Assembly (NCBI RefSeq): GCF_963666195.1
Contig: NZ_OY762653.1
Location: 744,001 to 808,000 of the forward strand
DNA length: 64,000 nt
Source: Trichococcus shcherbakoviae
GTDB taxonomy: Bacteria > Bacillota > Bacilli > Lactobacillales > Aerococcaceae
Direction of reading: 5' to 3'
Positions 43,572-51,922 of the stretch are shown here, in pieces; position 1 is the stretch's first letter, and each line of letters starts with the position of its first letter. The notes under the pieces are model-generated. The model was not told the origin of the DNA and did no database searches. It saw only the letters and a program-made list of their open reading frames with translations. The position numbers and the translations under genes were made by a program.

Positions 43572-44655
43572 GAAGGTCCGTTTGATTGTGACAGACGAAA
43601 CTTCCAAACTCTACCAAGCAGCTGGCGTTGCCCGCTGGGCGTACAACTACACGATCCGGATGCAAGAGATGAACCATCGCTTCGGCGGGACGTTCATCAG
43701 CGACAATGAGTTGCGCAAGCATATCACTAAGATGAAGAAGCGAAAAAAATACGCTTGGTTGAACGAGGTTTCCAATAATGTCGTCAAACAGGCGGTCAAG
43801 GATGCCTGCAAAGCCTATAAAGTCTTCTTCAAAGGGCAAGCCCAGCATCCCCGATTCAAGACCAAACGCCGCTCCACACCGAGTTTCTACAATGACTGCA
43901 TCAAGCTGAAAGTGAAAGGCAACCGCATCCTGTTGGAAAAAATCGGTTGGGTGAAAACCAACGAACCGTTGCCCGTGGATTGCAAATACTACAACCCGCG
44001 CATCAAGTTCGACGGCAAATATTGGTATCTGACGGTCGGCGTAGAGGTGACCCCGAAAATCGTCGAATTGGACGATCGGGTTGTAGGGGTGGATGTAGGC
44101 ATCAAGGAGTTGGCTGTCACCTCCGATGGTATTTTCTACAACAACATCAACAAAACAGCCTCCGTGAGGAAAGCGGAGAAACGCCTCAAGAGATTACAGC
44201 GGCGTGCAAGCAGAAAATACAAGAAAGGAACGCCTAAATCTAAACATCTCCTAAAACTAGAAGGTGAAATCCGAAAGCAACACAGACGCTTAGCCAACAT
44301 CCGAACCAATCATGTCCATCAAGCAACGGCGGAGATCGTGAAAACCAAACCCTCCCGCATTGTGATGGAAACGTTGAACATCAGCAGTATGATGAAGGAT
44401 AAGCATATGGCAAAGGCGGTCGCAAATCAGAAACTCTATTTCTTCAAGCAATGCCTGCAATACAAATGCGAACTGAATGGCATTGAATTTGTGGAAGCGG
44501 ACCAATGGTTCCCGAGCTCCAAGTTGTGCAACAATTGTGGAACGCTCAAAAAGGACCTGAAACGCAGTGACAGGGTTTACCACTGCGCGTGCGGTCACCA
44601 TTGCGATAGGGATCTGAACGCAAGCTACAATCTGAGGGATTACCAAGCAGTCTAA
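43558..44655 (+). CDS. tnpB: TnpB RNA-guided nuclease (IS607 type)
   Basis: 365 residues. RuvC Asp in GVDVGIKELAVTS, Glu in RIVMETLNISSMM and Asp in HHCDRDLNASYNL are all present, with a zinc finger CNNCG ... CACGHHC. The start overlaps tnpA by about 14 bases. The 145 bases after the stop hold several short inverted repeats (for example GGACTACTTTCG-type and CGTCAGGAC) where an omega RNA would be encoded. It differs strongly from the IS605-type TnpB at 10366. Confidence 0.93.
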   Translation: MMLTKKVRLIVTDETSKLYQAAGVARWAYNYTIRMQEMNHRFGGTFISDNELRKHITKMKKRKKYAWLNEVSNNVVKQAVKDACKAYKVFFKGQAQHPRFKTKRRSTPSFYNDCIKLKVKGNRILLEKIGWVKTNEPLPVDCKYYNPRIKFDGKYWYLTVGVEVTPKIVELDDRVVGVDVGIKELAVTSDGIFYNNINKTASVRKAEKRLKRLQRRASRKYKKGTPKSKHLLKLEGEIRKQHRRLANIRTNHVHQATAEIVKTKPSRIVMETLNISSMMKDKHMAKAVANQKLYFFKQCLQYKCELNGIEFVEADQWFPSSKLCNNCGTLKKDLKRSDRVYHCACGHHCDRDLNASYNLRDYQAV

Positions 44656-44811
44656 GGGTAACTCGGATATGTACGATTCGTTGCGTCGGAATTTACGCCC
44701 TCGGAGTGCTGCAACAAACGAAAGTAGTCCGTCAGGACCAAATCGGGCACGAAGAACAGGGAAGCAAACATAAACTAGATTTAGTTAGATTTATGGCAAC
44801 GGTGCTTCAAG

Positions 44812-45435
44812 ATGCGCAATGAAATCATTATTGAAGATGTGAAACACATCGTCGCTGACAAGCTGAGGAACGAAGCAACGGGGCATGACTGGTGGCATAC
44901 GTTGCGGGTTTACAACACGTCCATGGACATCGCTGCAGCGGAGGGAAAAGGCGATCGGCTCATCATCGGCTTGGCGGCACTTCTCCATGACGTCGCCGAC
45001 CATAAATTCGGCTATACTGACGCCGACCGCGAAGCCATCATCACCGACATCCTCACACCTTTCGAGCTGAGCGACTCCGTCATCGAGCAGGTCATCTACA
45101 TCGTGAACAACCTTTCCTTCAAGCAAGGGAAAAACAAGCACGTGCTGGAAACGATCGAAGGCCGGATCGTGCAGGATGCTGATCGCCTGGATGCGATCGG
45201 CGCAATCGGCATCGCACGCGCTTTTGCATATGGCGGGCATAAAGACCGGCCTCTCTATGATCCCGAGCACAGTGAGGATCCGGACAGCGATACGATTGGC
45301 CACTTCCACGAAAAACTGCTCCTGCTGAAGGACGGCATGCACACAGAAGCCGGCAAACAAAAGGCGGTCGCCCGCCACACTCGGATGGAACAGTTCCTCA
45401 AGGACTTCCATTCCGAATGGGATGGCCTCCAGTAA
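44812..45435 (+). CDS. HD-domain phosphohydrolase (YedJ-like)
   Basis: 207 residues. GHDWWHTLRVYNTSMDIA, LAALLHDVADHKFG and QDADRLDAIGAIGIARAFAYG provide the H...HD...D metal site and the DADRLDAIGA signature of the YedJ/YpgQ group, members of which hydrolyse nucleoside triphosphates. The Shine-Dalgarno sequence is weak (GGTG): the IS607 right end sits about ten bases before the ATG and seems to have displaced the original site. Confidence 0.9.
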   Translation: MRNEIIIEDVKHIVADKLRNEATGHDWWHTLRVYNTSMDIAAAEGKGDRLIIGLAALLHDVADHKFGYTDADREAIITDILTPFELSDSVIEQVIYIVNNLSFKQGKNKHVLETIEGRIVQDADRLDAIGAIGIARAFAYGGHKDRPLYDPEHSEDPDSDTIGHFHEKLLLLKDGMHTEAGKQKAVARHTRMEQFLKDFHSEWDGLQ

Positions 45436-45447
45436 CAACACAAATAA

Positions 45448-45491
45448 GAGTGGCTCCAAATCAGTTCGAATGATTTGGAGCCACTCTTTTC
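45448..45491. terminator. Terminator between HD and ROK genes
   Basis: AAGAGTGGCTCCAAATCA and TGATTTGGAGCCACTCTT form a stem of about 18 bp with a short loop and a TTTT tail, serving convergent genes. Confidence 0.9.
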
Positions 45492-45528
45492 CATTAAAAT
45501 GGCATTAGTAATCTGAAAATAAAGCAAG

Positions 45529-46503
45529 TTATTGATACTTACTCGCATGAGCCACTGCTAAATAACAGGCCCCGATAACGCCAGCATCGTTCCCCAATTC
45601 TGCAAGCTTCAATTTAGTCGATTGCTGTACATTCGGGAAAGCAAATCCCAAATAGTATTTATTGACTTTTTCAAGCAAAAATTCCCCTGCAGCAGAAACG
45701 CCGCCACCGATGATGATGGAAGCCGGATTCAACAGATTACCGATATGGCTGCATGCCAGACCTAAGAAATAAGCAAAGCGATCCACAACGATAGCCGCTA
45801 ATCCATCGTCATCTTTAGCGAAATCGAAAATCATTTTTGAAGTGATTTCCTGGCCATCGTCGATCAGATTTTTTAAGGTTGAATCTCCGGCATATTCCTC
45901 TGCATGTTTGCGCGCTAGCTTGACGACCCCGGTAGCGCTGGCAACGGTCTCCAAACAGCCCCTTTTCCCGCAAGTGCAGTCAAAACCATCAGGATCAACC
46001 GTCATATGCCCGATTTCTCCGCCCGAGCCGGCTGTTCCGTGGATCAGTTGGCCCTCAGCAATGATCCCTCCGCCGACGCCTGTCCCTAAGGTGATAAAAA
46101 CGACATCCTGATTGTCCTCGCCCGCACCACGCCATTTTTCTCCCAGCGCAGCTACATTGGCATCATTGTCGATGATAAATGGTATGCCCGTTTCTTGTTC
46201 CATTGTCTCCCTTACCGGTTGCACATCTCTCCAATTCAGGTTAAATGCTCCCGTAACGGTCCCTTCGCTTCTGTTGACTGCACCAGGAGAACCCATGCCT
46301 ATGCCCAAAAAGTCTTCAGAAGTGAGTCGGTATAAGTCCAAATGATGTTTGATGGATTCGATAATTCCCGGCACGATTTTAACCCCGCCGTCACTGTTGT
46401 CTGTCGGGATACTCCATTTCTGGAGCACGTCCCCTTCTTTGGATAATATGGCCAACTTCACTGAAGTTCCACCCAAATCTATTCCCAATACTTTTTTCTG
46501 CAT
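45529..46503 (-). CDS. ROK family sugar kinase (glucokinase-like)
   Basis: 324 residues from MQKKVLGIDLGGTSVK (46503), with GGAGG nine bases upstream. GIDLGGTSVKLAIL is the ATP phosphate-binding motif, GTGVGGGIIAEGQLIHGTAGSGGEIGHM the ROK signature with sugar-contact residues, and CTCGKRGCLE the zinc site. It probably phosphorylates glucose or a related hexose. It lies about 90 bases after the Gfo/Idh/MocA gene at 46595 in the same direction, so it may end the LacI-controlled operon. Confidence 0.9.
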   Translation of the reverse strand: MQKKVLGIDLGGTSVKLAILSKEGDVLQKWSIPTDNSDGGVKIVPGIIESIKHHLDLYRLTSEDFLGIGMGSPGAVNRSEGTVTGAFNLNWRDVQPVRETMEQETGIPFIIDNDANVAALGEKWRGAGEDNQDVVFITLGTGVGGGIIAEGQLIHGTAGSGGEIGHMTVDPDGFDCTCGKRGCLETVASATGVVKLARKHAEEYAGDSTLKNLIDDGQEITSKMIFDFAKDDDGLAAIVVDRFAYFLGLACSHIGNLLNPASIIIGGGVSAAGEFLLEKVNKYYLGFAFPNVQQSTKLKLAELGNDAGVIGACYLAVAHASKYQ

Positions 46504-46594
46504 CTCGTATTGCCTCCAAATCAAAACTTTTTCACCGTTTACGATGCTTAATTGCTCACATTTTCAAAATATGAATGCAACGGTCCAGCTGTTT

Positions 46595-47662
46595 TTAACG
46601 GCTGTAGCTGTGTTCCCGTACGTCAATAACTTGTCCTGTCTCCGCTGCCTCAAAAATGGATTCAATGATTTTCATCAATTGAAGAACTTCTTCATTTTTG
46701 ACGATAGGTTCCGACTCGCCTCTGACGACTTTAGCGAAATTCGTATAGAACGGATCCATTTGAGTTGCCACTTTTTCAAATTTTTCTTTTATGATCGCCT
46801 CTTCGGAAGGCGGAGCCATCGTTTTGGTCAGCCCTTGGCCAGCTTTTATCGGTTTGGGTGCTGCCACAAGTTCAATTCCACTCTGCTTCACGATTTTTCC
46901 TTTTAGATCCCAATCTTCTATCACCGCTGATCCTTTTGTCCCTTTTATGTACCAACGCGGGAGTTTGATATAATTGGTCGTCCCGACTTCTACAAGGGCG
47001 GTTACGCCATTTTCGAAAGTCAGATAGCTGATGAAGCCGTCGTCCACTTCATCGCCCAATATGTAACTCAAATCTGCAACAACTTTCGCCAACGGGCTGT
47101 CGATCATATACAAAAGCTGATCCAACAAATGAACCCCCCAATCCAAGAGCATGCCGCCACCGTGCGCTTTCAGATGGCGCCAGTCACCCGGTATACCATT
47201 GGCTCCCTGAACACGGGATTCGATGTGGAAGACCTCTCCGATTTTTCGGTTCTCGTACAAATCTTTGACCATCTGAAAATCACTGTCCCAACGGCGATTT
47301 TGATGGACCATAAACACGCGCTCGTGTTCCTTTGCGGTATGCATTATTTCCGACAGCTCTTCGCTGTTCAGTGTCACGGGCTTTTCACAAATGACATGTT
47401 TTCCTGCCTCCAAAGCCTGGACAGCGATCTCTTTGTGTACATCATTCGGAGTTGCGATCAATATGGCATCCACCGTTTCATCATCCAAAGCCTCTTCAAG
47501 ACTGACATAGGCACTATAGCCATCCGCTTCACCAGCCTGTTGCCGACTTTCCAAAATATCGAATATCCCATGCACTTCTACTTCCGGATTTGCCTGAATC
47601 AGCTTAGCGTGAAAGCTGCCCATGCCTCCGTAACCAATGATCGTGACTTTTAATTTCTTCAT
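46595..47662 (-). CDS. Gfo/Idh/MocA family oxidoreductase
   Basis: 355 residues. KVTIIGYGGMGSFHAKLI is the Rossmann GxGxxG for NAD(P), VICEKPVTLNSEEL the EKP motif with the catalytic Lys, and GGGMLLDWGVHLLDQLLYM the conserved Asp/His pair. Members oxidise or reduce sugars, inositols or ketosugars. It is the fourth gene of the putative sugar operon, 15 bases after the isomerase gene. The substrate is not inferable from sequence alone. Confidence 0.92.
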   Translation of the reverse strand: MKKLKVTIIGYGGMGSFHAKLIQANPEVEVHGIFDILESRQQAGEADGYSAYVSLEEALDDETVDAILIATPNDVHKEIAVQALEAGKHVICEKPVTLNSEELSEIMHTAKEHERVFMVHQNRRWDSDFQMVKDLYENRKIGEVFHIESRVQGANGIPGDWRHLKAHGGGMLLDWGVHLLDQLLYMIDSPLAKVVADLSYILGDEVDDGFISYLTFENGVTALVEVGTTNYIKLPRWYIKGTKGSAVIEDWDLKGKIVKQSGIELVAAPKPIKAGQGLTKTMAPPSEEAIIKEKFEKVATQMDPFYTNFAKVVRGESEPIVKNEEVLQLMKIIESIFEAAETGQVIDVREHSYSR

Positions 47663-47677
47663 CGTTAATCCTCTTTT

Positions 47678-48646
47678 CTACGCCCACCACATAGCGTGTG
47701 GGGTCTCTTTAATCAATACAGATTGCAGATTCGTAACAGCTCTGTTCAATCCTTCATCGATGGACATCAAAGGGTCTTCATGTTCAATGCTGACCACGTA
47801 GTCATAACCATACATCCGCAACGCACTCATCATATCTGACCATACTTTTACATCGTGACCACAGCCAACCGATCGGAATGTCCATGCTCTCGTTTTGACC
47901 TCTCCATACGGTTGCATATCCAACAAACCATACATATTGATGTTGTCCTGATCGAGATAGGTGTCTTTCGCATGGAAATGATGGATCGCTCCGGCTTCGC
48001 CCAGAATCTTAATGGCGCCTACCGGATCAATCCCTTGCCACCATAAATGGCTGGGATCGAGGTTCACGCCGATTGCATCACAGGTATTTTCGCGCAATTT
48101 CAAAAGCGTATACGGTGTGTGGCATAGGAAACCGCCGTGCAATTCGATGCCAATCTTGACGCCATATTCGCTGGCCATTTCTCCGATTTCTTTCCAGTAA
48201 GGAATAAGCTTATTTTCCCATTGCCATTTATAAATATCGGTGTAGACTTCCGGCCACGGAATGACCGGCCAATTCGGTGCTGTTGCCTCTTCACTGTCGC
48301 CTGCCGTTCCGGAAAAAGTATTGACGACTGGTACCCCCATCAACGCAGCCAATCTGATGGTTTTTCTTAGTATTTCATCGCTCGCCTTTGCCTCTACAGG
48401 ATCTGGTGAAATCGGGTTGCTGTGGCAGCTGAATGCACTGATTGTTAAGTTCCTTTTTTTCAGTTCATCCAAGTACGCTGCTCGCTTCTCTTCGCTTTCC
48501 AATAGTTCATCTGTCGGACAGTGATGGTTCCCGGGATTCCCACCGGTTCCGATCTCCACTGCGTTCAAACCTGCGCGCTGAACTTTATCCAGCATGTCTT
48601 CAAAACTTAAATTTGCAAATAAGGGGGTAAATACACCTAGTTTCAT
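47678..48646 (-). CDS. Sugar phosphate isomerase/epimerase (xylose isomerase-like TIM barrel)
   Basis: 322 residues. LGVFTPLFANLSFEDMLDKVQRAGLNAVEIGTGG is the typical AP-endonuclease-2-fold start; GVKIGIELHGG, AIGVNLDPSHLWWQGID, HHFHAKD and SIEHEDPLM provide Glu/Asp/His metal ligands. Relatives isomerise or epimerise ketosugars, and several act with Gfo/Idh/MocA partners in 3-keto-sugar catabolism. It is the third gene of the operon. Confidence 0.9.
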   Translation of the reverse strand: MKLGVFTPLFANLSFEDMLDKVQRAGLNAVEIGTGGNPGNHHCPTDELLESEEKRAAYLDELKKRNLTISAFSCHSNPISPDPVEAKASDEILRKTIRLAALMGVPVVNTFSGTAGDSEEATAPNWPVIPWPEVYTDIYKWQWENKLIPYWKEIGEMASEYGVKIGIELHGGFLCHTPYTLLKLRENTCDAIGVNLDPSHLWWQGIDPVGAIKILGEAGAIHHFHAKDTYLDQDNINMYGLLDMQPYGEVKTRAWTFRSVGCGHDVKVWSDMMSALRMYGYDYVVSIEHEDPLMSIDEGLNRAVTNLQSVLIKETPHAMWWA

Positions 48647-48697
48647 ACCGATTCCTCGCTCTCTTCATTTCATGATTTGTCAGCATTGACCCTCTTT

Positions 48698-49429
48698 TTA
48701 TACGGGTTGCTGCCCATTTTTTATTTCTTCCAACGCTTGGCTGTTTCCGTAAGCAGGATACGCCCGCTTTGACGGTCTACACCAATCGATTCCGTTTATG
48801 ATGACTTTTTGGATATCTTTATTGTAGTAAGTCGGGTATGTCTCATGACCAGGCTGAAAATAAAAAATCTTCCCGTTGCCGCGTCTATAAGTCATCCCGC
48901 TGCGGAAAACATTTCCGCCTTCATACCATCCGACAAAAATCAATTCATCCGGCGTCGGCACATCAAAGTGCTCGCCGTACATCTCTTCTTTCTCCAGCTC
49001 AATATATTCGCCGATTCCGTCAGCTATGGGATGGCTTGGATTCACTACCCAAATCCGTTCCTTTTCTTCGGCTTCACGCCACTTCAGGTCGCAACTCGTT
49101 CCCATCAATTTCATAAAAATTTTGGACATATGTGCCGAGTGCAAAACAACCAGCCCCATCCCTTTCAGGACATGATCATGGACGCGGTTGACTATTTCAT
49201 CCGTTACTTCGTTATGGGCAATGTGTCCCCACCAGACAAGCACATCGGTTTCTGCTAAGACCGCTTCCGTCAAGCCGTGCTCCGGTTCGTCCAGTGTAGC
49301 TGTCTTTACATCCAAACCTGCTTCCTTCAAGAAACTTTCGATTTGCCCGTGTATTCCCTTGGGATAGACTTTTGCTACAGCCTCATCCGTTTTTTCATGC
49401 CGATACTCGTTCCATACCGTTACTTTCAT
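48698..49429 (-). CDS. ThuA-domain protein (trehalose-utilisation-like)
   Basis: 243 residues, a class I glutamine-amidotransferase-like fold without an obvious catalytic triad. [25 protein letters not shown] and [30 protein letters not shown] are ThuA-family marks, with [20 protein letters not shown] at the C-terminus. In Sinorhizobium ThuA works with the oxidoreductase ThuB in 3-keto-disaccharide metabolism. It lies 15 bases after the Gfo/Idh/MocA gene at 49445, so the pair may act alike here. Confidence 0.9.
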   Translation of the reverse strand: MKVTVWNEYRHEKTDEAVAKVYPKGIHGQIESFLKEAGLDVKTATLDEPEHGLTEAVLAETDVLVWWGHIAHNEVTDEIVNRVHDHVLKGMGLVVLHSAHMSKIFMKLMGTSCDLKWREAEEKERIWVVNPSHPIADGIGEYIELEKEEMYGEHFDVPTPDELIFVGWYEGGNVFRSGMTYRRGNGKIFYFQPGHETYPTYYNKDIQKVIINGIDWCRPSKRAYPAYGNSQALEEIKNGQQPV

Positions 49430-49444
49430 TCGATTATCCCCTCT

Positions 49445-50551
49445 TCAGACCAGTATTTTTCCCAACTCTTCTTTATGTTGATTGATGTATACCGGCGCTC
49501 CGGTCTTGGCAGATTGATAAATAGCTTCCAGTATTTGGGTCACGACCAATGCCTGTTCAGGTGACACAACCGGTTCTGTATCGTTTTGGATGCTCTCAAT
49601 CCATTGCTTCGCTTCCAGATAGGCCGGATCATCTCCCGATCCGTCGTAGAAGTCTACTCCACCAGGCTCCAACACCATCGTTTTGTCGTACATCATGCCA
49701 TCAGCTTCACCATTGATACGCAAACCATCTTTCATGTCTGCTCCTCCGTTGGTACCGTGCAGAGTCGTTTGAGCCTCCCCTACATCCAAGGAATTCAAGG
49801 CCCAACTGGATTCCAGATAAATGGTTGCTCCATTCTCCATTACGATAAATCCGAAAGCGGAATCCTCTACGGTAAATTCAGCTGGATTCCAAGGTCCGAA
49901 AGCATTTGCGGCATTCTCCGTCTGTGCCAATTTATGATACGTATTCCCCACAACATACTTTGGTTTATAGTTATTCATCATCCACAACGTTAAATCAAGC
50001 GCGTGCGTTCCGATATCAATCAAAGGGCCACCACCTTGCGCTTCTTCATCAAGAAATACGCCCCAAGTAGGAACCGCCCGTCTCCTGATCGCATGCGCTT
50101 TAGCGTTATAAATATCTCCCAATTCTCCCTTTTGACAGATTTTATGCAAATAAGAAGAATCTTTTCTGAATCGATTTTGATAACCGATCGTCAGCTTTTT
50201 CCCGGTCCGATTCATCGCGGCTATCATAGCTTCTGCTTCTTCCGAAGTTTTAGCCATCGGTTTTTCACACATCACATGTTTACCGGACTCCATTGCCGCA
50301 ATTGAGATTTCAGCATGAGAAATATTTGGTGTGCAGACATGAATGACATCAATTTCATCATTTTTTAAAAGCTCCATATAGTCCGTATAGACATTTGCAG
50401 CATCCGTCCCAAACGCCTCTCTCGCCTTGCTTGCACGTTCTTCGATAATGTCACAGAACGCCACCATTTCTGCAGCCTCCACTTTAGCCAAAGCTGGCAT
50501 ATGTTTGTTGTTTGCAATTCCTCCACAACCGATAATTCCAATTTTGATCAT
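49445..50551 (-). CDS. Gfo/Idh/MocA family oxidoreductase, operon leader gene
   Basis: 368 residues. KIGIIGCGGIANNKHMPAL (NAD loop), HVMCEKPMAKTSEEAEAM (EKP with Lys) and GGGPLIDIGTHALDLTLWMM (Asp/His) are conserved. GAAGGAGAG precedes the ATG. It shares only the family fold with the paralogue at 46595; two such enzymes in one operon suggest an oxidation-reduction pair, such as making and later reducing a ketosugar. It is first behind the LacI-type operators. Confidence 0.93.
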   Translation of the reverse strand: MIKIGIIGCGGIANNKHMPALAKVEAAEMVAFCDIIEERASKAREAFGTDAANVYTDYMELLKNDEIDVIHVCTPNISHAEISIAAMESGKHVMCEKPMAKTSEEAEAMIAAMNRTGKKLTIGYQNRFRKDSSYLHKICQKGELGDIYNAKAHAIRRRAVPTWGVFLDEEAQGGGPLIDIGTHALDLTLWMMNNYKPKYVVGNTYHKLAQTENAANAFGPWNPAEFTVEDSAFGFIVMENGATIYLESSWALNSLDVGEAQTTLHGTNGGADMKDGLRINGEADGMMYDKTMVLEPGGVDFYDGSGDDPAYLEAKQWIESIQNDTEPVVSPEQALVVTQILEAIYQSAKTGAPVYINQHKEELGKILV

Positions 50552-50669
50552 ATTATTGACTCTCCTTCTATTATTTTCATTTTAACGGGATAGACCCGTC
50601 CTTTTTGATAGGATTGGTGATAATACATTCGTGTCATCCAATACACACACGCATCATCATTTCTTCGAA

Positions 50670-50780
50670 ACGTAAACGTTTACGTTGATACTAAACAAAA
50701 ACAACACGCTTCGCTACGTAAACGTTTACGTTACGGTCAAAAACTAAATTTCCCGTGTCGTTCCAGGTAAACTTTTACGT
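50670..50780. promoter_or_regulatory. Three LacI-family operators upstream of the sugar operon
   Basis: ACGTAAACGTTTACGT occurs at 50670-50685 and at 50716-50731, perfect 16-bp palindromes 46 bp apart. A variant AGGTAAACTTTTACGT lies at 50765-50780, just after the lacI-type gene. The CG-centred palindrome is typical of LacI/GalR operators. The two perfect sites could be looped together by a tetramer. Confidence 0.85.
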
Positions 50781-50795
50781 CAATCGGGAAATTTG

Positions 50796-51809
50796 TTACT
50801 TTATTTTTTTCACACTGTCTCTTTCAATGATTTGATATGGCATGATAATCGAATGCACATCGTCAGCCTTCTTATTTATAATTTTGAATAATATTTCAGT
50901 TGCCTTCTCTGCCATTTTTACTAATGGCTGAGCAGTTGTTGTCAACGGCGGTACTGACATCTCAGATATTTTCAAATTATCATAGCCCATAATAGAGACA
51001 TCTTCCGGTATGCTTATACCTAATTTATACGCAGCAGAAATCGCTCCGATAGCCATTTCATCGCTCGCACAAAATATCGCTGTCAATTCAGGAAATTGCT
51101 TCATTAATTGAATGAAGTTATCTCTTCCATCATCGAATCCGAACCCGTTTCCTGATACAATTTGTCTCTCTTCAACAACCTTGTTAAGATTTTCTAATAT
51201 TGCTTTTTTGTAACCGTCAATTCGTGGATTCCCCGCAATTGGATCTGCAGAACTTCCACTGATTAAGCCAATTTTTTTATGCCCCATCTTGATCAAATAG
51301 TTGGTAGCTGCATAAGATGCATCGTAATCATCAACTTTTACATATGGGATACTCGCATATTCAGCTGATTTCGTAGACAGCAATACACAAGGGATATTAT
51401 TTCTTTTTATATAGTCATAATATTCCTTTCGCAGGATTTCACTGACGAATATAATGCCATCCACTCGCTTCTCGTGCAGCATCTTTAGATTCTCTTCTGT
51501 GCTTACAATATTCGATTTCGTATAGGTGACAATTAAGTTTGAACTTTCTTGCTTGGCTATAGCATCAATTCCATTAATAAATTCTGAACTTAACAGACTT
51601 GAAATCTCAGGTATGATAACACCTATCGTATTCGTTTTTTTATTTATTAGGCTTCTGGCGACTTCGTTTGGTTCATAACCCAATTCTTGAGCTATTCTCA
51701 TAACTTTTTTTCTTGTTTCTTCCGAACATCCAGGCTGATTATTTAAGGCTCTGGAGACTGTGGCGATAGAAACTTTTGCTTTTTTTGCAACATCTAGTAT
51801 TGTACTCAC
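50796..51809 (-). CDS. LacI-family transcriptional regulator
   Basis: 337 residues with GTG start (GGGGAT upstream). STILDVAKKAKVSIATVSRALNNQ is the LacI HTH, followed by hinge region and type I periplasmic-binding-like effector domain (NTIGVIIPEISSLLSSEFINGI ... DVSIMGYDNLKISEMSVPPLTT). It likely represses the downstream oxidoreductase-ThuA-isomerase operon and itself, as matching palindromes lie at both promoters. The effector is unknown. Confidence 0.94.
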   Translation of the reverse strand: MSTILDVAKKAKVSIATVSRALNNQPGCSEETRKKVMRIAQELGYEPNEVARSLINKKTNTIGVIIPEISSLLSSEFINGIDAIAKQESSNLIVTYTKSNIVSTEENLKMLHEKRVDGIIFVSEILRKEYYDYIKRNNIPCVLLSTKSAEYASIPYVKVDDYDASYAATNYLIKMGHKKIGLISGSSADPIAGNPRIDGYKKAILENLNKVVEERQIVSGNGFGFDDGRDNFIQLMKQFPELTAIFCASDEMAIGAISAAYKLGISIPEDVSIMGYDNLKISEMSVPPLTTTAQPLVKMAEKATEILFKIINKKADDVHSIIMPYQIIERDSVKKIK

Positions 51810-51824
51810 AAAGCATCCCCTATT

Positions 51825-51840
51825 TCGTAAACGTTTACGT
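51825..51840. promoter_or_regulatory. Operator at the lacI-type gene promoter
   Basis: TCGTAAACGTTTACGT, 15 bases before the GTG start, shares 15 of 16 bases with the two perfect operators downstream. A half-like TTTGTAAACGTATTTT lies at about 51868-51883. This implies autoregulation. Confidence 0.8.
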
Positions 51841-51922
51841 GGAATAATATATCATGTGTTATTTATTTTGTAAACGTATTTTTTATTATCAAATAGACTA
51901 GTCAGCAGATTTGCTTCCTGAC

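Larger units (their letters stand above)
42864..44802 (+). mobile_element. IS607-family element (serine resolvase plus tnpB)
   Basis: Two overlapping genes, tnpA (serine recombinase) and tnpB, define an IS607 element. Related subterminal sequences face each other: the left end reads TTATCTAAATCTCGTTAAAT and the right end AACTAGATTTAGTTAGATTT. IS607 elements recombine at GG. Taking GGG at 42861-42863 and GG at 44801-44802 as the junctions rebuilds a continuous empty site. Ends are inferred, not proven. Confidence 0.8.
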
